This document shows positions 28,522-30,450 of a DNA stretch of 30,450 nt, in pieces. The number at the start of each line of letters is the position of its first letter. Within the stretch, counting starts at the first letter, position 1. This DNA is from Chara braunii (lineage: Eukaryota > Streptophyta > Charophyceae > Charales > Characeae), in assembly GCA_003427395.1 (NCBI GenBank), contig BFEA01000030.1:2841679-2872128 (forward strand), given 5' to 3'. The notes under the pieces were generated by a model, which was given only the letters and a program-made list of their open reading frames with translations, searched no databases and was not told the DNA's origin. A program made the position numbers and the translations under genes.

Positions 28522-28744
28522 CGTTGTCGGGACTGGAAAAAGAGAGAGAGAAAAAGAGAGAGACGGAGGGGAGCTCTTTCGGTGCATCGAGGCGAGTCGC
28601 TCGTTGAACTGCGCACGAAGATCGGGGGGGGGCAAGGACGCGTACGGAGACTCGTGGGGGCCCGAGAAGCCGGAGGGGGGGGGGCGCACGCAGACGCACG
28701 GGGTGTTCGAGTGCTCTAACGACGCTCGGTACTGGCCTCGCGTT

Positions 28745-28746
<2 letters not shown>

Positions 28747-28802
<56 letters not shown>
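28747..28802. repeat. (AG)n microsatellite
   Basis: A pure AG tract of 56 bp. Shorter impure AG tracts and G runs (28540-28565, 28625-28633, 28674-28683) lie between it and the truncated end of gypsy 2. Confidence 0.97.
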
Positions 28803-28805
<3 letters not shown>

Positions 28806-29510
28806 CAGAGCGTCCGTTCGGTTGGTGTGAGCCATCGTACGAGGCGTTACCGTCGCTCGTTCAGCCACAAGAAGCGTTGCTCACAGTCGCGCTAGGAGCG
28901 TCCCAAGAGGTATCGTCGGCGCTTACATTCGGAACGTTTGTTCAGTCGGGCGGGTCATCTTACGAGGAGGTTCTGGGGCTCTAGTTCGGAGGGGCTGTGA
29001 TTCAGGTTGTTCGCCCTGTCGGGCGAGCCATTTTGTAAGGTGAAACTAGAGCTCGAGGTCGGAAGTGCTACTGTTCATAACGCTAGGGAGTAACTCGGGA
29101 GGTCTCGTCGGCGCTTACATCCGGAGCGTTTGTTCAGTCGTGCGAGCCCTCGTACGAGGTGCTAGCACCGCTCGAAGCTTGCAGTCACAACGCACGCAGT
29201 ATTGCCAGCGCCCACACACGAGGCGGCACCAGCTCCCAAGCGCAGAAGTGTTCCCATTCGGGGCGTCTGTTCAGCTGGGCAGGCCATCACTCGAGGTGGA
29301 ACTGGCTCTCGAGTTCAGGAGTGCTTCCGTTCAAAAGCGACCATCGGAGATCGCACCGGCTGTTGCACACTGGGCTTTTGTTTAGCATCGCGCTGGGTCC
29401 ACGCTCGAGTTCGGAGGGGCTTCTTCTTCTGCGGGGAGGGGGAACCTTCATCCAGATCGGCCCTTACATGAGGTCACGCCTGCGCTTCAGTTCGAGGTGA
29501 CGCTCGTCCG
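28803..29510. repeat. Degenerate minisatellite with a GCGTTTGTTCAGTCGG-type phrase
   Basis: A phrase like GCGTTTGTTCAGTCGGGCGAG followed by a CATCNTACGAGG-like word recurs at about 28811, 28934, 29006, 29126 and 29263. Between copies come CTCGAGGTCGGAAGTGCT-like words. The clearest pair is 28914-28952 with 29106-29144, 39 bp with three differences, offset 192 bp. Plus-strand frames across it are open in places but show no domain. Confidence 0.65.
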
Positions 29511-29615
29511 GATGGGCCGTCTTAGGAAGGCGTGCCCGCACACGAGCTCGAAGTAAGGAACGGGCGTATCGACCACGAAGGAGTACCCTCTCCTGAGATA
29601 GGAGGGTGGCTGGAG

Positions 29616-29618
<3 letters not shown>

Positions 29619-29687
<69 letters not shown>

Positions 29688-29822
29688 AAAGAAAAAGAGA
29701 GCGAGAGAGAAGGAGACGGAGATAAAAGTAAAGAAAGAGAGATAAAGAGAGACAGAAGGAGGGAAAGAAAGAGAGAAAGAGAAAGAGGGAGAGAGAGAGA
29801 GAGATAGAGAGAGAGGAGGGAA
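29619..29822. repeat. (GA)n microsatellite with impure purine extension
   Basis: Pure GA runs from 29619 to 29684, followed by interrupted GA/AAAG sequence to about 29822. Almost no pyrimidines occur on the plus strand over about 200 bp. Confidence 0.95.
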
Positions 29823-29903
29823 AGATAGAGGCGTAGCGAGGAAGAAACAGAGGCCGCATCGATGAGGGAACCAACTAAGCTCGGGTCTCCGCAGAGAACC
29901 TGT

Positions 29904-30315
29904 GCTGCCTTTTCGACTTTGTTTAGGGTCCTGATTTTTTCTGAAGTAGTAAGTATCTGGTTGGGTCTTCGGAGCAAGTGCATCTCAATCTGTGGTTCGA
30001 TGAAAGCTGCCTTTTCGACTTCGTTTCGGATCCTGTTTTTTTTCCTGAGTAGTAAGTATCTGGTTGGGTCTTTAGAGCAAGTGCATCTAAATCTGTGCTG
30101 CCTTTTCGACTTCGTTTTGGATCCTGTTTTTTTTCGGGTCGAAAGTACCTGGTTGGGCCTTTGGAAAAGGCGAATCTTAATCTGTGGCTCGACCCGAGCT
30201 GCCTTTACGATTTTCGTTTCTATTCTTGTTTTTGTTTTAAGTCAAAAGTTCCTGGTTGGGTCTTTGGGGAAAGTGCATCTTAATTTGTTGCCCGACTTGC
30301 GCTGCCTTTTAGGCA
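29904..30315. repeat. Minisatellite, period about 100 bp, about four units
   Basis: The anchor GCTGCCTTTTCGACTTCGTT or a variant starts at 29904, 30006, 30097, 30198 and 30301, giving spacings of 102, 91, 101 and 103 bp. Each unit also contains GGATCCTGTTTTTTTTC-like sequence, then CTGGTTGGGTCTTTGG and AAGTGCATCTTAATCTGTG. A plus-strand frame of 166 codons (29862-30362) runs through the units, but because the spacings are not all multiples of three it encodes different peptides in different units, so it is unlikely to be a gene. Confidence 0.9.
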
Positions 30316-30416
30316 ACACTCAGACTCATGTTTCTTTTGAGTTCCAGGTGGAGTCTTCCTGAAGGTGCCTCCCCAACAGACGAGTTTCTCGTAGAGAGGA
30401 GGACAGGGAAAAGAGA

Positions 30417-30418
<2 letters not shown>

Positions 30419-30450
<32 letters not shown>
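30419..30450. repeat. (GA)n microsatellite, cut by the window end
   Basis: Pure GA from 30419 to the last base; the tract continues beyond the window. Confidence 0.95.

Overview
The window is eukaryotic, repeat-dominated DNA. I see no rRNA or tRNA gene, no CRISPR array, no operon and no convincing host protein-coding gene. Protein homology that can be read by eye is confined to three degraded retrotransposons, all on the minus strand: an L1-type LINE and two unrelated Ty3/gypsy LTR elements. Long GA/CT microsatellites, minisatellites, a foldback repeat and many single ambiguous bases fit a large genome of the streptophyte or algal kind. A characean green alga such as Chara is plausible, but that is inference from overall style and is not proven by any single gene.

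Layout. 0-1.3 kb: a 114-bp-arm foldback (MITE-like) repeat and a degenerate repeat built on ATGGCGGGAGT. 1.3-5.8 kb (minus): a LINE with an upstream ORF, an AP-type endonuclease, a reverse transcriptase and a C-terminal tail, ending in a poly(A) tail and broken by several stops and frameshifts. 5.8-8.0 kb: non-coding DNA with a 144-bp CT microsatellite. 8.0-8.6 kb: a tandem repeat of about 170-195 bp in which each unit carries a hairpin, with compensatory base changes between units. 8.6-11.4 kb: non-coding, with a CTG/CAG-rich stretch. 11.39-12.05 kb: six short inverted repeats that share the loop core CCATAAGTTTGG but have different, self-complementary stems. 12.2-12.9 kb: a satellite of alternating monomers of about 120 and 125 bp (245-bp dimers). 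12.9-15.6 kb: no gene seen.

15.8-21.9 kb (minus): gypsy element 1. Its order is pre-RT, RT, RNase H, a PHD-type zinc finger, an H2C2 zinc finger, the integrase core, the integrase C-terminal domain, then a roughly 2-kb accessory cassette of unknown function containing a strongly acidic tract. No gag is recognised. It also contains a 95-bp exact duplication around an N and a 219-bp in-frame duplication; at least the first looks like an assembly join. 21.9-25.3 kb: AT-rich, then pyrimidine-rich DNA without a supported gene. 25.5-28.5 kb (minus): gypsy element 2, from a different lineage, with RT/RNase H, an integrase with an exact D,D-35-E spacing, an Arg-rich C-terminal tail and a polypurine tract. 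Two RT catalytic positions are substituted. 28.5-30.45 kb: GA microsatellites and two degenerate minisatellites, one with a period of about 100 bp.

The observations most worth following are the two hairpin families with covarying stems (8.0-8.6 kb and 11.39-12.05 kb), the PHD finger embedded in a gypsy pol region, and the unrecognised acidic accessory ORF set downstream of that element's integrase.
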